From: Platycnemis pennipes
Lineage: Eukaryota; Arthropoda; Insecta; Odonata; Platycnemididae
Assembly (NCBI GenBank): GCA_933228895.1
Contig: OW121855.1
Span: 31,448,698 to 31,512,697, forward strand
Direction of reading: 5' to 3'
Length of the DNA stretch: 64,000 nt
The notes under the pieces are model-generated. The model did no database searches and was not told where the DNA came from. It worked only from the letters and a program-made list of their open reading frames with translations. The first letter of the stretch is position 1. Each line of letters opens with the position of its first letter. Position numbers and translations under genes: made by a program. Positions 24,301 through 36,843 of the stretch are shown here, one piece after another.

Positions 24301-26719
24301 TAATCACTAATGCCTATTATTTTTATTCACCTTTTGATTATGCAAACAATTAAGTGGTTAATTAAATGAAAAATTGCATATTTTTTGAAAATATCTCCAC
24401 GACCTTTCAAGCCTTTGGTTCCTTGAATTACATTGGCATAAAATAAGTGACTCTCCAACGCTGACTCAATGTTAACCTAACTGCATGCAATTTTATGGTA
24501 CACAGCCAATAAGGGGCACTTAAAATACTAACCCTGAGGAACTTTAGTCAAATAAGTAGGTGCAGAATTTTTTATAAAGTTATTTAAATGTTGGTTTTAG
24601 CCTAAAATATTTCTCCGCATTATACTCGGTCTTGATGTACTAATTTTACAATTAATAAAGGAAGCTTTATAGATCCGAAAGTTACTAAGAATTAATAACA
24701 TGATTACGTATTCATATCAACTCCGTTTACCTGGATTGCCTCTAATGATGAATTAAAATATTTTGAGGGAGTAAAATTCAGCAAGAAGAAAATAGAATTT
24801 ACCCTAAGTCTTAAAAAACTAATATAGGTTAATAATGCTCAGTGAATTGCATGAATCATGTCAGATTTTGGAGATAACTGTCAAGTGCCAATCTCGTATA
24901 AATTATTCGCGGAAACACGTATCGAGACGCAAGAGAGGTGAGTGAAGATCAACTTGGTGATAAGACAGAGCTGTCCCACTAAAGTGAATCCTGCTGCTCA
25001 AATCAATCTGGCACTGAAGACAGAGTGAAACGATTGTGGGAATTGCTAACAACGTTGGCCACGCTGGTATCAGTTCTGGTTTTCAGCCACTGCTCTTTCA
25101 GCTGCGCAGGCGAGAATTTGCTTCGAGAGGAGAAGCGACTGCGAACGCATTTAACATTTAAGGCGAGAGACTGTTCGCCGAATATGCTAGTCACGAATCC
25201 TCCGCGGCTCTTCTGGTATTGCGGCCATTCAGAGCTACACCCCCACCTCCAACTTAACCGCATTTCAAACCGGCCAGACCTGGGGATATGCGGTGGCCGA
25301 TTGTACTAAGGGTCACTCCGACCTCCTACCTCCTGTTAATTTCTCCGCTAAAACAACGGCTAACGAGCAGTGACCCTGAACTTTAGATATTCCTCCCCTG
25401 AAAATATGACCGGAGATGTGTAATCCACGTCCACTAATTGTCGTTGGATGAAAACCGATGTTCATGAAAAATAATCTCACCCGATTTAATTGAGAGAGAG
25501 AGAGACTCGTGGGTGGGGGCCCGCAGCGCTGCTTTAAATATTTCGACCGGCTACGGAGATGGAGAAAAATGGTACCAGTTGTCGCATAACGCCGTGGGCA
25601 GACCCATGAACTCGCCAGTAAAGTGAGGGTGTTTTAAGAGAGTGTTTACGATGGAAGCATGCGTGCGGTTCGCGCAAGAAGAGGCAGAGGTAAGGGTTGA
25701 AAGGGGTGAGAGTCGAATAAATGGGGCATTAACTTCTTTTCTGCCCTTCTCTGCTCTTTATTTTCCATCCCAACTTGCCTTCGCGTGGACCACTGAAACT
25801 TTTCCTTTCTCCCAAAGCAGACAACCATTCCGCCTTCTCCCGTACTGCAGCATTTATATTTAAATTTCTTTGTTTCACTGATTTCTTGGAATCTCCATGG
25901 CGCTGACAGCTTCAGGACATAATTTATCGCTACTTCGGTACCATGGTGAAGTAAAGTCTAATTATAACCAAACCTGTAATCAAAATGCAACTAGATTAAT
26001 TATGTTAGACGATATTCGTAAATTCGCCATTGCAAATGCATACAGCAGCATCAAGCGCTGGAAGTTCCCTTTCATGATATGACATTTAACACGACTTTTA
26101 TCAACTTAAACAATGTAGAACAGAATTTAAGACCTTACATTGCTCAAATAAGAGACGAATATAGTAGCATAGTACAGCACCACCGAGAAAATACAAGAGA
26201 TTCGAAATAGTTGATTTAGAAAATGAAAAATCATTTCCCTCGGTCTCAACAATTTTCCAATCAAAAGGCCTCGGACTCTTTTAACCATCTTAGTGCCACC
26301 GAATTTTGGTGGTACTAGGCAGCGTGAATTTGAGATTTTTGTTACACCTTGTGAGGAAAAACAATATGAAATTTTTTTAGACATGAATGTAATGTCTCCT
26401 TTATTTAACTAAAAATATTTGTTGTTTATAATATTCTGATACATTCAATAAATGATAAACCGGAACATGATAATAAAAGATATAACTCATTAATACTCAT
26501 GTTATGTCACTCTATAGGACCATACGATAAACGAGACTTTTGTGCTTTCTTACGCTCTCCTACAAGCCCTTACCATACGTTACTGCTTCTTCTTTCAACA
26601 AACAGCATTATTGGATGTAGAAGTAGTTATTTGGGGATGGCGACACACATCAAGGGTCATTTATGATTTTGTGACAGGTGAGTGGTAAGGGTATTCGCTA
26701 GGTGCACGAGGTTTTCAGG
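21346..26719. other. Unassigned DNA, longest stretch without recognised features
   Basis: Mostly A+T-rich with many short open frames and no recognisable domain. The part 25003-25863 is richer in G+C. Within it, a frame at about 25025-25309 begins with a hydrophobic run (LLTTLATLVSVLVFSHCSFSC) resembling a signal peptide but has no in-frame ATG after the preceding stop. Further on, ATGGAAGCATGCG at 25651 is followed by GAGGTAAGGG, which could be a splice donor, about 100 bp after a TTTAAATA box. These are hints of a 5' exon, not a gene call. A GA-repeat lies near 25493-25505. Confidence 0.35.
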
Positions 26720-26905
26720 AAACAGAGGGAGTATAGAGAAAACTCGTCAATAGCTTGCTCCTTGGTACCTTAGCGAAAGGCGCCAAGGGGTTCAGGTATA
26801 ACTTCTCATTTGACATTTGAGTTCTGTACGTGAAATATTCTCCATACTGCACTCAAGTAGGGACTGGTATATGATAGGAAAATCTCTGCCGCAACCGGGA
26901 TTTAA
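26720..26905 (-). mobile_element. tRNA-derived SINE family 1, copy 1 (partial)
   Basis: Collinear with 57105-57355. Shared blocks are AGCTTGCTC, GCGAAAGGCGC followed by AAGGGG, TACTGCACTC, and a GGRACYGGTA segment. On the minus strand the high-coordinate end reads GAGTTTAAATCCCGG, close to the B box of a polymerase III internal promoter. No coding capacity; would depend on a LINE for movement. Which LINE is unclear. Confidence 0.58.
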
Positions 26906-27079
26906 ACTCAGACCCTCGAGATGGAAAACTTTAAAATATTTATTTTTCTTCTCTGCTCTTTTAACTCCGAGGAACACGTAACTTCACTTCCAGCATAAGA
27001 GTTAAATCCAGGGATAAAAATGTGAGAAAAATATATGGATGGAGAGTTATGGCTCTTGTCTTCATTCTCCAGTGACAGA

Positions 27080-27400
27080 GGGCGGTGAAGGGCAGGGGGG
27101 GATGGCGGGAAGGGATCCGGGTGAGGCAAGAGAGGCCTGAGACCGGGCCTCGCATTACGGGACGGCGGAGTGCGTGGCTAATCTAGGCCAGGCCTAGGTA
27201 TTTCGACCTGCGCGGGAGAGAAATGGGAGTGCCGGGAGGTAATGTAGGGAGAGACGGTGGCGGAGGAGGGATTTAAACGGATGAGACGGCCAAGATTGGG
27301 AGCGGAGCGGGTTAAACACTCGTTGGGGAACGGCAAAACAACGGGGATGGCCGAGGGTCGGTAGGAACATCACGGGTGGAGAATTACGAGTCTCGCGGAC
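27080..27400. other. G+C-rich, purine-biased patch
   Basis: CpG-rich stretch with a 15-nt palindrome CTAGGCCAGGCCTAG (27183-27197). No coding signal on either strand that I trust. Confidence 0.35.
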
Positions 27401-28046
27401 ATTTGCGGTGGCCAAAGGGAAGAGTTTTTATTCCTTCACAGCATGGACCGTGGTTAAAAAAATTAATGTCATGCCAGAGCAAATAAAAAGGATACTTTTC
27501 TCCATTTTTGTCTTTGAGTGCATTGCATTTCGAGTGTACTTTATTTTTTTATTGGCGTGTTCTACTTCGAGCCTGGCATTACATTTAACTTCATTCCCCT
27601 ATTTGTCCAGAATCCCTCCACATGGAGGTATAAGTTAAAGACTCTGTAATCGTCTCAAAAGAGCCTACCTGGAAGAAGAAATCAAATCACGGAATTATTC
27701 TCGTCTAAATTCCTCGGAAGAGGCAGTCTATCAGGAAAATGTCAGCTTTAAAAATTTTACAGTTCAATTTTTCCATATCTAGAATTCTGAAAATAGTTTT
27801 TTCCTCTGTAGTATGGCCATTGCTGAAAAATGAATTCTATGCCACAACAGGTTCTACTTTGTCATTTCCGCTGATTTTGTCTTTGAGCTCATATAGAAAA
27901 ACGGTACCTTTTTTTATAAACCTATTCTACTTCATAACTAGCATATTGCTGCATTATCTAAAAGTACTAAGCCAAATAAAAATCCGTTCGCATGATGGTA
28001 CTAGCTATAGAATCTTACCGGGCCAAAATAATAATGATGGCACACG

Positions 28047-28147
28047 AAATATCACCCTCTATTCGTAGCAATTAATAAATAGCTTTAGTAATAATATAAA
28101 TATCACCCTCTATTCGTAGTAATTAATAAATACTTTAATAATAATAG
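28047..28147. repeat. Tandem duplication, 51-bp unit, two copies
   Basis: AAATATCACCCTCTATTCGT starts at 28047 and again at 28098; the units continue through AATTAATAAATA and a TAATAATA end. Few differences between the copies, so the duplication is fairly recent. Confidence 0.85.
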
Positions 28148-28479
28148 ATTTTTAATGTCATTTAATCTTCAGAATAAAACCATGAACATAATCAGCATCG
28201 ATGCCGGAAGTAGATCTGCTACCTGTCGTTTCGTAGGTAATACCAGTGAATTACGGACTCAACAGTTCCAGCCATACTTTTTCCATATGAAGCTATTTTA
28301 CTTCATTGCATTTAATGTAATACATGCCACATTATTTGTGAATATATATATGGTACAGTTGGTTCACGTAACATCATATTCATTAAACAAGAAGTTTCAT
28401 CACAATTGACACCATACGATGCTTTCCCAGATGAATGAAGCTGAAAGTCTGATCAAGGCCTGATCAGTTGCGTCTCATT

Positions 28480-28680
28480 TTGGCGTTTCCATTTCCAATT
28501 TCACTCATGGAAACAACATTGATGATCAATGCACCGACTTGATTTTGACTAAGGCTACTCGAGCCTTTCACTCAGTTAGGAATTCAGCCGTGCAAAACAC
28601 AGATGATAGTGTAAAAATCTGCAAAATGCGGGCTCTCTCTAGTATCTTGCGGTACCGTCCAATAATACACTAAAAAAGAG
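28480..28680 (+). mobile_element. Short reverse-transcriptase fragment of another LINE
   Basis: An uninterrupted frame reads NNIDDQCTDLILTKATRAF followed by HSVRNSAVQNTDDSVKICK and MRALSSILRYRP. It resembles the region just before the LLYGCET motif in insect RTE-like/endonuclease-RT proteins (DGxIxxxIxxRIxKAxxAFxxLR...). It differs enough from the copies at 3216 and elsewhere to be a separate family or an old copy. It ends at a stop just before the expected YGCE motif. Confidence 0.5.
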
Positions 28681-30497
28681 TTTTGCTTGATTCTCAGATA
28701 TTGGGGAGGTGTTTGGAGTAGGGATTTAAAAGATCAATATTAACGAATGCATACACGAGCATAAAGACCCGATAGGAGTATGGGCTAATGGGCGTGTCTA
28801 ATCTGTACGTAATTTGTGCAGGTGGAGTGGATATATTCCCCTCAGATCTTCGTACTTGGTTCCTATCAACTATTGTCAATCTTCTACAGATAGAGCATTT
28901 CGTCTCTAGCTATTATTCTCATTTGTGAATTTCCATAACACGGAAAAGAGCAAAAAAAATATTGCTCTGATACTCTTTCGTCCCTACTAGTACCATCGTT
29001 AGCCGCAGAATTCACAAATTTAATTAAGGATTGCGATCAAACAGCAAACAATCTTTAATCTACTGTTGGGTTCAATAAGAAGCTTTACGCATTGATAAAA
29101 ATCATCTTTGTCGAGTGGGGGTCCTCCAGATTATCCGGGTTCGTGCCTCGGTCAAGGTGGTTTATTATTTTCTGTATTTTATTAAACCTCTGTATTTTTC
29201 GGAATTCAAAATTCATATAGCGCACTAAAGTTTGCAGATGATTTATAATATATTATTAAAGGAAAGGAGTGCCATCTTTAGCTCCATGACACTTCTGGCT
29301 CATCTCCCTCCTCTTCAGATAACGTCCAACTTTCAGTAACTAACTATCAACCGTTGTCTACATTGAGTGACTCTCGTAGCTATAATATTTACCATTTAAT
29401 CTGCCACCTAGTATTCCCTTTCTTTGCCTTAGCCCTATTTGGCCTAAAGTGACCTTCATTCATCCCCTTCAATTTACCATAGTTATGATACGCACCTGAA
29501 CCCTCCCTATCTGACTCCGAATTATTTTCCCTAATTTACTTTTTATGTTCATAATGCTATACGCATTTCCATTCAAAGCCACATCATTCAAAGCGATCGA
29601 TGAAACACTCTCTAGTGACGCTTTATTAAGATTGTCTACGAAACTCTTCGGCCACATCACCCCTTTTGAACGTTAATATTATAATAACTCAGTATTCTCC
29701 TTTATCGGGAGCATCAATAACAACTGTAACGAAGAAACTAACGAGGTTAATACCAATTAAGAACAGAGATATTTAATAAAATGAACGTTTTAGGTCTTAA
29801 TAGTGCTTCATCACCTTGTATTTTGACTGCTATTAAACGTCAAAATCACTATAATTATTTTCATATAGGTATTTTAAGCATAGCAAAGTAAAAAAATCTT
29901 ATTAAGGTATTCAATTTTACGATGCAATGCATAAATATAATTTTAATGCTCATCTGTTGCTTTCAACTATCATAAAAACATTATGATGTTTTTCTATTGT
30001 CGCATGTAGAGCGTGTTATAATAAAAGTCCCGGTATTTTTAAAACATGTTTCGGGGATAAATATAGTATTAAATCGCGTATGTTCACGTTGAAATGCAGT
30101 GGAACGCTAATGTATATTTTACTTTGTAGCCCTTAAGATTAAATAATAACATACCGAAATGTTGGCTAAGAGAAAAATTGTCTTGCATTTTGATTTGCTC
30201 ACGGTAAAAATAACTAAAAATTAACATACTCAGAGCATATGAAAAGCAAGATACAACAGTTTTTTTTCTCAGAAGAAGACTGGGAAAAAGTACGCTTCCG
30301 AATGAAAGAATACTGGCGAAAGAGAAAGGAAAATAAATAGAACTGAGTAAACGTAGACCATGCATATGTGAAACGACATAAATATGACCTTTGAAAATAG
30401 AAGTACGTAGATGTCCCCTTCAACTGGTACCTAGACCTAGTAATGCAATGCAGGTTGTTCTGGTGATATTTTTCTGTGGCAGAGGGTGACATCACAA
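28681..30497. other. Unassigned A+T-rich DNA
   Basis: No gene recognised. At about 29105-29160, TGTCGAGTGGG followed 30-odd bases later by GGGTTCGTGCC resembles polymerase III A and B boxes, possibly a SINE head, but it is short and uncertain. Confidence 0.4.
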
Positions 30498-30539
30498 ATA
30501 GCTGAAAAGTGAATTCGAAACAGCTGACAAGACAGCAGA

Positions 30540-30947
30540 GAGAGGAAGATTCGGAAGGTGTTAGGGAACGTTTCTATGATGGGCCTAATAGAATCAAAGG
30601 AGGACTCGGCTTTCTTGGGCGCACATTCTCAGCCCCTCTTCAGATGCTTCGCCTCACAAGACGAACTCGCTGGCTGCGGGGGATATTCAACGCGTCGACG
30701 GCCGCCCACCTGTTCGCGTTCCCACGACGGCGCCTCCGTTCAGGAATTCCGCCCGTTCCGAGGGAACAACGGGACGGCGGCGGTGGCGGTAAATGCTGCG
30801 TGATGCACTTCCTCCCCGAGAAATTTCGCAGCGAGAAAATTTTCGACAAGATTCCAGAGACCGCCGCAAATTACTGCGAGTGCGAGCTGGTACCCCCTCA
30901 GGGGGGAATGGGGGGAGCATGGGAATCCATATTTCGCGGCGGGCGCA
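30540..30947. other. CpG-rich patch ending at a LINE insertion
   Basis: Strong G+C and CpG enrichment with open frames in several overlapping registers on both strands (for example 30509-30961 plus and 30687-31061 minus), the pattern expected from composition rather than from coding. It stops where CR1-like LINE sequence begins at about 30948. Confidence 0.35.
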
Positions 30948-31495
30948 GGCAAGATTTGTAAAGGGACGGTATGATAACATTATTATCGTAACCAGTCTAT
31001 TAAATGAATTAAATTGGGAATCATTGTCAGATCGCAGGTTTAGACTTAATCTCTTCAACAAATTCCAAGACCATATTTTCAGTGATGATGTTAAAAATAT
31101 TTTGCGGACCCCAACTTACTATGGTAGACTGGGCTATAATCACAAAATTAGAGAAATTACTTGCTAAACTGACAGATTCAAAATGTCCTTTTTTCCTCGT
31201 ACAATTAGGGATCTGAAAAACGGAAAATATATCCAGTACGAGTGTAGCAATGGATAACATTGGTAGCTGCATGTTGGTATAAGGACTTATAGCTAACCTA
31301 ACTAACGGCATGTTTTTGCATGTAAGTTTTGCTATTTTTATCTTTTTTTAAATAGCGTAGTTTTGATCAGTACACATACAAGTACCTACTAATCCTTTTT
31401 TATGCATGATATGTAGTGCATGTTATGTGAGAGTTCACTCCCTGCCACACACCTTTATGGTGGCTTGCAGGGTATTATGTAGATGTAGATGTAGA
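30948..31495 (+). mobile_element. CR1-like LINE, C-terminus and 3' end (copy b)
   Basis: The translated frame RFVKGRYDNIIIVTSLL, then LSDRRFRLNLFNKFQDHIF and ILRTPTYYGRLGYNHKIRE, matches the better kept copy at 45197-45930. A TAA at 31165 replaces a codon that is open there (ITC* against IDCRTDRF), and the frame then continues TDRFKMSFFPRTI. It ends at 31495 with GTATTATGTAGATGTAGATG. The 5' truncation point is inside the RT C-terminal region, at the edge of a CpG-rich patch. Confidence 0.82.
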
Positions 31496-31967
31496 TTTGA
31501 TAGGGGGTTATGTGCTTGCATCTTCGCGGACCAGGTGATTTACGGGTTATATCTCGCTTCTAAGGCCAACTAGGATAAATCTTAAGCAGAGCCTTCACAT
31601 GTAAAGAGCGCCTGATTGTATGTACCTGCAGTGAGTTGTGATCAAATATGGGGCAGAATGATCATTATTATTTGTCTTCCACCTTTAATATTAGGCCCAT
31701 ATGAGGATCGGAGTCTTCGTACGAACTTAAAGTACCTCTGGATTAACGCAGTATACAGGCAAGAATAAGTGTTTTCTGGTTTAATTTGAGAAATTCAAAA
31801 GAAGAAATCTGAGCAATTTGAGCTCAAAGGAATCCAATAGCTCTTTCCGTACCTACTCAATGTAACAGCTATTGAAGGATCAATTTCATGTGGCAGGCAT
31901 TATATTTTATTAGGAGAAAACCTGCTCAAGTGAGATCTATGAATATACCAATTTTGAATCAGCCATG

Positions 31968-32136
31968 ATAGCCAAATCGGTATGGCGCTTATATGGCAGC
32001 TCAAGGAACCAAAGTTTGAATCCTGTCCAGGGTATAGTTGTTGTAAATATACTGGTATTAAGATAATAGATGCTAGATGGTACGATATAACCTTAGCTAT
32101 CAAAGCACCTAAAAAACCCAAGTTTATTATTAACAT
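31968..32136 (+). mobile_element. tRNA-derived SINE (family 2), single copy
   Basis: TAGCCAAATCGG (31969-31980) fits a polymerase III A box and GTTTGAATCC (32014-32023) fits a B box, about 34 bp apart, as in tRNA-related SINE heads. The following body is A+T-rich and ends in a TTTATTATTAAC-like tail. It does not fold into a full tRNA cloverleaf, so I do not call a tRNA gene. No second copy is obvious in the window. Confidence 0.5.
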
Positions 32137-32140
32137 TTTT

Positions 32141-34944
32141 TAACTTATGAAGTTCATAATTTAAATATTCGGTCTAATACATTATTATTATTACAGGGTT
32201 ACCGGTAAAGGTGTGTCTAGATCGTCTAGATTAATATTGAATTCTTCTCACATCCGTAAATTTCTCACGATGTCCCTCCTCAGCCGGAGAAACTTCCTCC
32301 CTTCCATCAATCTCTACAAAAAACTGATTTTTCTTATCCTACTGCCTCAACAATTCAACATTCTTTACTATAAATACCTCCTTACCGTCGCTTTAATGAA
32401 TGTTGACTTCGTCGAAAGTCGATTTTGATTTTCGACAGTCGATTTTACATAGATGAAAAAACGATGTAAAGGCATGCAATTACAGTTATTTTTTTAGTTT
32501 TATACAAGGTATGATTAATTTTCATATAGTATCCTCACCCAGCCAAGCATTCTCTCATTTTTCTAGTGTCACATGTCTCTCCCTTTTCAAATAAAAAATG
32601 CTCTTCTTGTCCTCCTTCCCTTCAATGACTTACGATGCTTCTTTATCTTTAAGCAGGCACTATTGTTTAGTCAATTGCGATGTGAATGAATTTCAGGGGC
32701 ATTAACTATACTGTCATTATTAAATTAAATGCAGTGTTTCAACCATTATCATTAGAGGAAATAAACAACTATAATTTGGTAGTCACTGTGAAACGATAAA
32801 GATTTCTTAATGTGAGCGTTTATGGGAGGGAAAACTGATAAAAGTTTAAGTAAATTATAGTTATTTTCTGAATAAATAAGGACCATAGCTATAAAACTCA
32901 CTTAAATAGTTCACATTATGTTAAGTTATTAAGTTGTCACCATCCGATGTCTGCTAATCGTGTCACTAAACGTACGAAATACACGGTAAATTTTTAGTAC
33001 ATCATAACCGATTTGAAAATAAATGCGCGGGAACCAAAATATTACCGTTTCACGAGGTATCAAAAGATTATCAGAAAATCTTTCACAAACTTAGTTGAAT
33101 AAAGTGATTTCCTTTCAAGAAGCATCTAGTCAAATCTGTAGCAATTTGCAACGCAGGCAAAGCATGGTAAGATCAAGGCTCACATGTTAAATTGGAAAAC
33201 CACTATTTCAATGAATGACTAATCAACTATCACTATTTCAAATCAAAATCACTATTTCAGTGAATACCTTATTCACCAAAAGGATTAGGTGATAACTTCT
33301 AAGTCAAAAAGCAACATGTTTAAGGAAACTTTCCAGAAGAAGAGTTGCCAAAATAACACGAGAATGCGGCCGTTAGGTTCCCGGTGGAAATTCTAGCCAA
33401 AAGACTCCCAGTGATATTCACATAATTTATTCGGAAAACATTCTAGACGTGCCACAGTGTGATTTCGAAAGAGAAGGCTTTAAATTACAACTATTTCCGG
33501 GGTAGAACCATGGCCAGATTAAGATTAGAGGAACTCAAGATAATAGCAATGTGCGACAACCACTTGGAACCAAGAAAAAGATGATGATTATTCATTCATG
33601 TTAGGTCCTTAAATTTCAGTATATTTTTGGGGAAATTAATATTAGAATAATTTGATTTTCTAGCAGGTACCGTTACAAACATTGCATCGCCAAACACATC
33701 TTCGGAAATTTAACACACAACTTAATGCTTCTAACACTAATCCTAAGAATATAATTGTGGGTACGTCAAACGTGTAACAAAATATGTTTTGCAGCCAAAC
33801 TTGCCTAAAATGGACTGAAACGTCTCTACAGAAAAGGCATTTTGAAACCACAACTGCACCAATATTCCAATATTGCTTAATTCATATGAGTGTCTCTTTC
33901 ACCAAACTTCGACATTGCAAGCCTATCATGTTATTATGATACAATTACACACTTTCCACGGGTAAGATTTTGTTTGCCAAACGCTGGTCAATGGGCGCGT
34001 TCAAATTAAATCAAAGAAATTATGAAATAAATTTGCAAAATTAAGCTTCATTACCAATTTACCAAAAACAATGTAGGTTCAATTGTATCTCATAGCGTTA
34101 CTAGACGCACGTACATATACTCAGAGTACTCTAAATTAAGTAAATATTTCGCTTCAGAGACTTGAATACACAATATGAAATTGATGACACATAATAATGA
34201 AGCTGGTCGATTACAGCCATTAAATAAACAATTACATTTACAATGTGTTTACTAACATGCGTTTAAATCAAGCTTCCAACTTACTTACTTCCTTACCAAG
34301 CTTCTGAACTTTCTGAACTGAAGCTTTCGTAAAATTTTCTACAAAATCCTATGGTGCATTTTCCAACAAAATATTAGACAATTCATTTAAAAGTTGGCTT
34401 TTCGTGATTCTATGGACATAATGACTTTATCTCAGTGCTCCGTTCTATAGACAAACACAAAGTTCTTCAGAGTCATTCTGTTACAATGACTGCAGAGGAC
34501 ATATTAATTAAAAATATAATTTTATTCAACCCTCCGAGTAGATAACCCTATCCACTGCACGGTTCATCAGGTCGTTCACCAATATGAACCGAATTCTAAT
34601 TCTTTCTTTTATATGTTTCTCTCCAGAAGTTGAAATTGGAGATGAAATTATAGAAAAAAATGAACGAGTAAGCATTACATAACGAAAGAGGGTTGGTTAA
34701 AATCTGTTCGATCACATTAAAATTGGCCAGGAAGGCAACGTTTTTCCACATTGACAATTCTGTAACCAATTCCAAATTATTAAGATTCCACTAAGAGTGT
34801 TTTCCTGTGGACTCGGTCTCCGAAACGTTGACAGTTATGCAGGATCTGACCCGGTGGAAGAACCGAATAGACTTCATAGCAGCGGATCGCCGGGAGAGCA
34901 TCAAATCGTACTAATATATGTACATGTTTATCAATTAGAACTCC
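32141..34944. other. Unassigned A+T-rich DNA
   Basis: No gene recognised. CACTATTTCA occurs three times within 33207-33260. A GTCGAAA...TTTCGAC repeat lies near 32411-32436. At 34807-34835, CTGTGGA, then CGAAACGTTG, faintly recalls a hammerhead core but lacks an invariant A. Confidence 0.4.
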
Positions 34945-35190
34945 AGGAAGCTGCATGCCGGTATAAAGACATTAAGCTAACCCAAACAACATGTGCGCTC
35001 TTGAAATCTACTCTTTATCTGCTTTGGTATCAGCTTTTAAAATATTTTATAGTTGCTAGAGTCCGATTAAATGCAGCTAATAATCCTCTTTACGCGTAAT
35101 TGGTAGTGCCTACATGTGTTGAAGATTCACAACCCTCCCACACACCTCCAGGGTGGCTTGCAGGTTATTAAGTAAATATAGATAAGTAGA
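34945..35190 (+). mobile_element. CR1-like LINE 3' end (copy c)
   Basis: AAGCTGCATGCCGGTATAAAG parallels TAGCTGCATGTTGGTATAAGG of copy b. The end CCCACACACCTCCAGGGTGG, then CTTGCAGGTTATTAAGTAAA, parallels the family 3' end. It is diverged and non-coding; the simple-repeat tail is degraded to AATATAGATAAGTAGA. Confidence 0.72.
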
Positions 35191-36681
35191 TTACATTTGG
35201 GTAGAAAGATGAATTTGCAAAAAAATGAATCCCTCCCACCATAAAAACTATTGATATCCATGATTTTTTTTCAAGAAAGTGATCAAGTGACCGAGTTGAC
35301 AAAGGTCATTGACTATATTGAGCGTTCGTACCCCAAAGCCCGTGCTTGGTACCTTAACGATTGAATGGACCCACATGAGGACATGGTAGAATTGATCGGG
35401 CGGTGGGGGGCAGGGGGGAAGGGGCAATTATCTCTTTTTAAAGGACAAAATAAAAGAGGACCGACATTATTTTTAAAATTTTCCACGCATTGCTCTCGAA
35501 AAAGGGTCCGTGCAAGAAATTTTTATTTTGATGAAAACATTCCACTTCCGCACATAAATGATCGTAGATTGTGCATCTAGAATAAATTACCTATATTAAA
35601 AATTATCGCAAAATATCTTTTTTATTTTAAGAACGAACTCTCCGGCAGCCTCCCGATCACCATATACAAACGATACATCGATATCGATAGAAATTCCTCA
35701 TTTTCGGTTCATTTGGTTCACTGAAAAGAACCTTTTTGTGTTTTGAAACATATTTGAGCTCATCTGGACACGAAATAAAATTTTTAACATTTCCCCTTTC
35801 CAAGTTTATTTTCATCCACATTCTATTGTGAGATATCAAAACACTAGCGTCAATGTTTTTGTTCTATCGATATGAAGCATTACCTAAGGGCTTTGAAACG
35901 TTCTACTTTTCAGTAGGAACTTTTTCAACTTCAATTTCCTTATTTGAGAATATGTTTTACAAATATTTTTAAAGAATTTATCAGATAGAAAAATAAAAAG
36001 GACAAGGAAAAAATATAAAAGGATTTAATCCCGCGCTACCGCTAATCGGTGGAAGCTGAACACAGGGACGGATGCGGCGCTTCGATGGGAAGGGAATGAT
36101 GTAGGGAATACGTAGGAAATTGAATGGAGAGAGAGAGAAGGAGGGAAGAAAGAGGAGTGAGAAGTTGCCGTCGGAGTGAAAGTACTGCTCTTTCGATAGT
36201 GGTTCCCGACCGGTCGTTTATTCTTGCGAGCTCGGCGAACAGCGAACAGAGAACAGTTTTGGTGGACGCGCGAAAAAATTAGACCAACCTTTAGTTGCCC
36301 CGTTTATGTGGCGTGATTAATAGACGCCTTCCAGTCTGAACGTCGACCATCCGGGCTAGATGGAGATGATTTAGGCGACTTAACCGTGCTCAAATAAAGC
36401 ATCAATGGTCGCTCATAATTGGTATAATTGAAACCAGTTTCTCAAGAACATCCGGGATAGAATACGTGGAATCGTTTAGAAAACATAAGTATGTAGACGG
36501 TTTGCTTCCCAAAATCGAATCTGTCGGAGGGCTAGCCAATAATTTGACAAAATGCATTGCTTAAACTTTACTTGGCATGATGGGATGGCGAGTTCCGACC
36601 ACTCCCGGAGAGGCACTTGCGGATGCATTTAGTAACTCCTTAATCTGAGACTTCAGGTTTGATTTAGTAAAAAAAGGAACG
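35191..36681. other. Unassigned DNA
   Basis: No gene recognised. A GA-rich simple stretch lies near 36125-36155. Around 35330-35352 the sequence TTGGTACCTTAACGA resembles part of SINE family 1 but is too short to call. Confidence 0.4.
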
Positions 36682-36843
36682 CAACTGCACTTAAAAAATT
36701 AGCAACATTAGCACTGCAATATTGCTTATCACGGCGAAGTACCTCTATTCACTCCATTTTCACCTGAAGATGCTGGAAGAAGCGAAACCTGGTCATGATA
36801 AATCATATTACGGTGGAAGTTTCTCAGTTTTTAAGTGCAATTA
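36682..36843 (+). other. Small inverted-repeat element enclosing a hammerhead-like core
   Basis: Arms TGCACTTAAAAA (36686-36697) and TTTTTAAGTGCA (36828-36839) are exact complements, and extend to 16 bp with two mismatches. Between them lies CTGAAGA (36764-36770), one extra U, a 3-bp helix GCT/AGC (36772-36783), GAAA (36784-36787), then a short ACC/GGT helix and C at 36794. All invariant hammerhead bases are present. The flanking arms could act as an extended outer helix I. No coding sequence is attached. It may be a Penelope-like terminal remnant or an independent small element. Confidence 0.5.

Noticed and set aside
25025..25309. Frame with a signal-peptide-like start (hydrophobic run then cysteines)
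   Set aside because: There is no ATG between the preceding in-frame stop and the hydrophobic run, the opposite strand is equally open, and no mature-peptide motif is recognisable.
29105..29160. A-box and B-box like pair
   Set aside because: Too short and imperfect, no second copy seen, so not listed as a SINE.
30509..30961. 150-codon plus-strand frame
   Set aside because: It lies in a CpG-rich patch, overlaps open frames in other registers and on the other strand, has no known domain, and its end falls inside an inserted LINE.
31968..32040. Possible functional tRNA gene
   Set aside because: Polymerase III boxes are present but the acceptor and anticodon arms do not pair; a SINE head fits better.
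33495..33600. Possible RTE-like LINE 3' end with a GATGATGATT tail
   Set aside because: Only the last 40 or so bases resemble such tails; no coding match to the five copies could be aligned.
34807..34835. CTGTGGA ... CGAAACGTTG resembling a hammerhead
   Set aside because: An invariant A of CUGANGA is replaced and no helix II of more than 3 bp is possible without using core bases.
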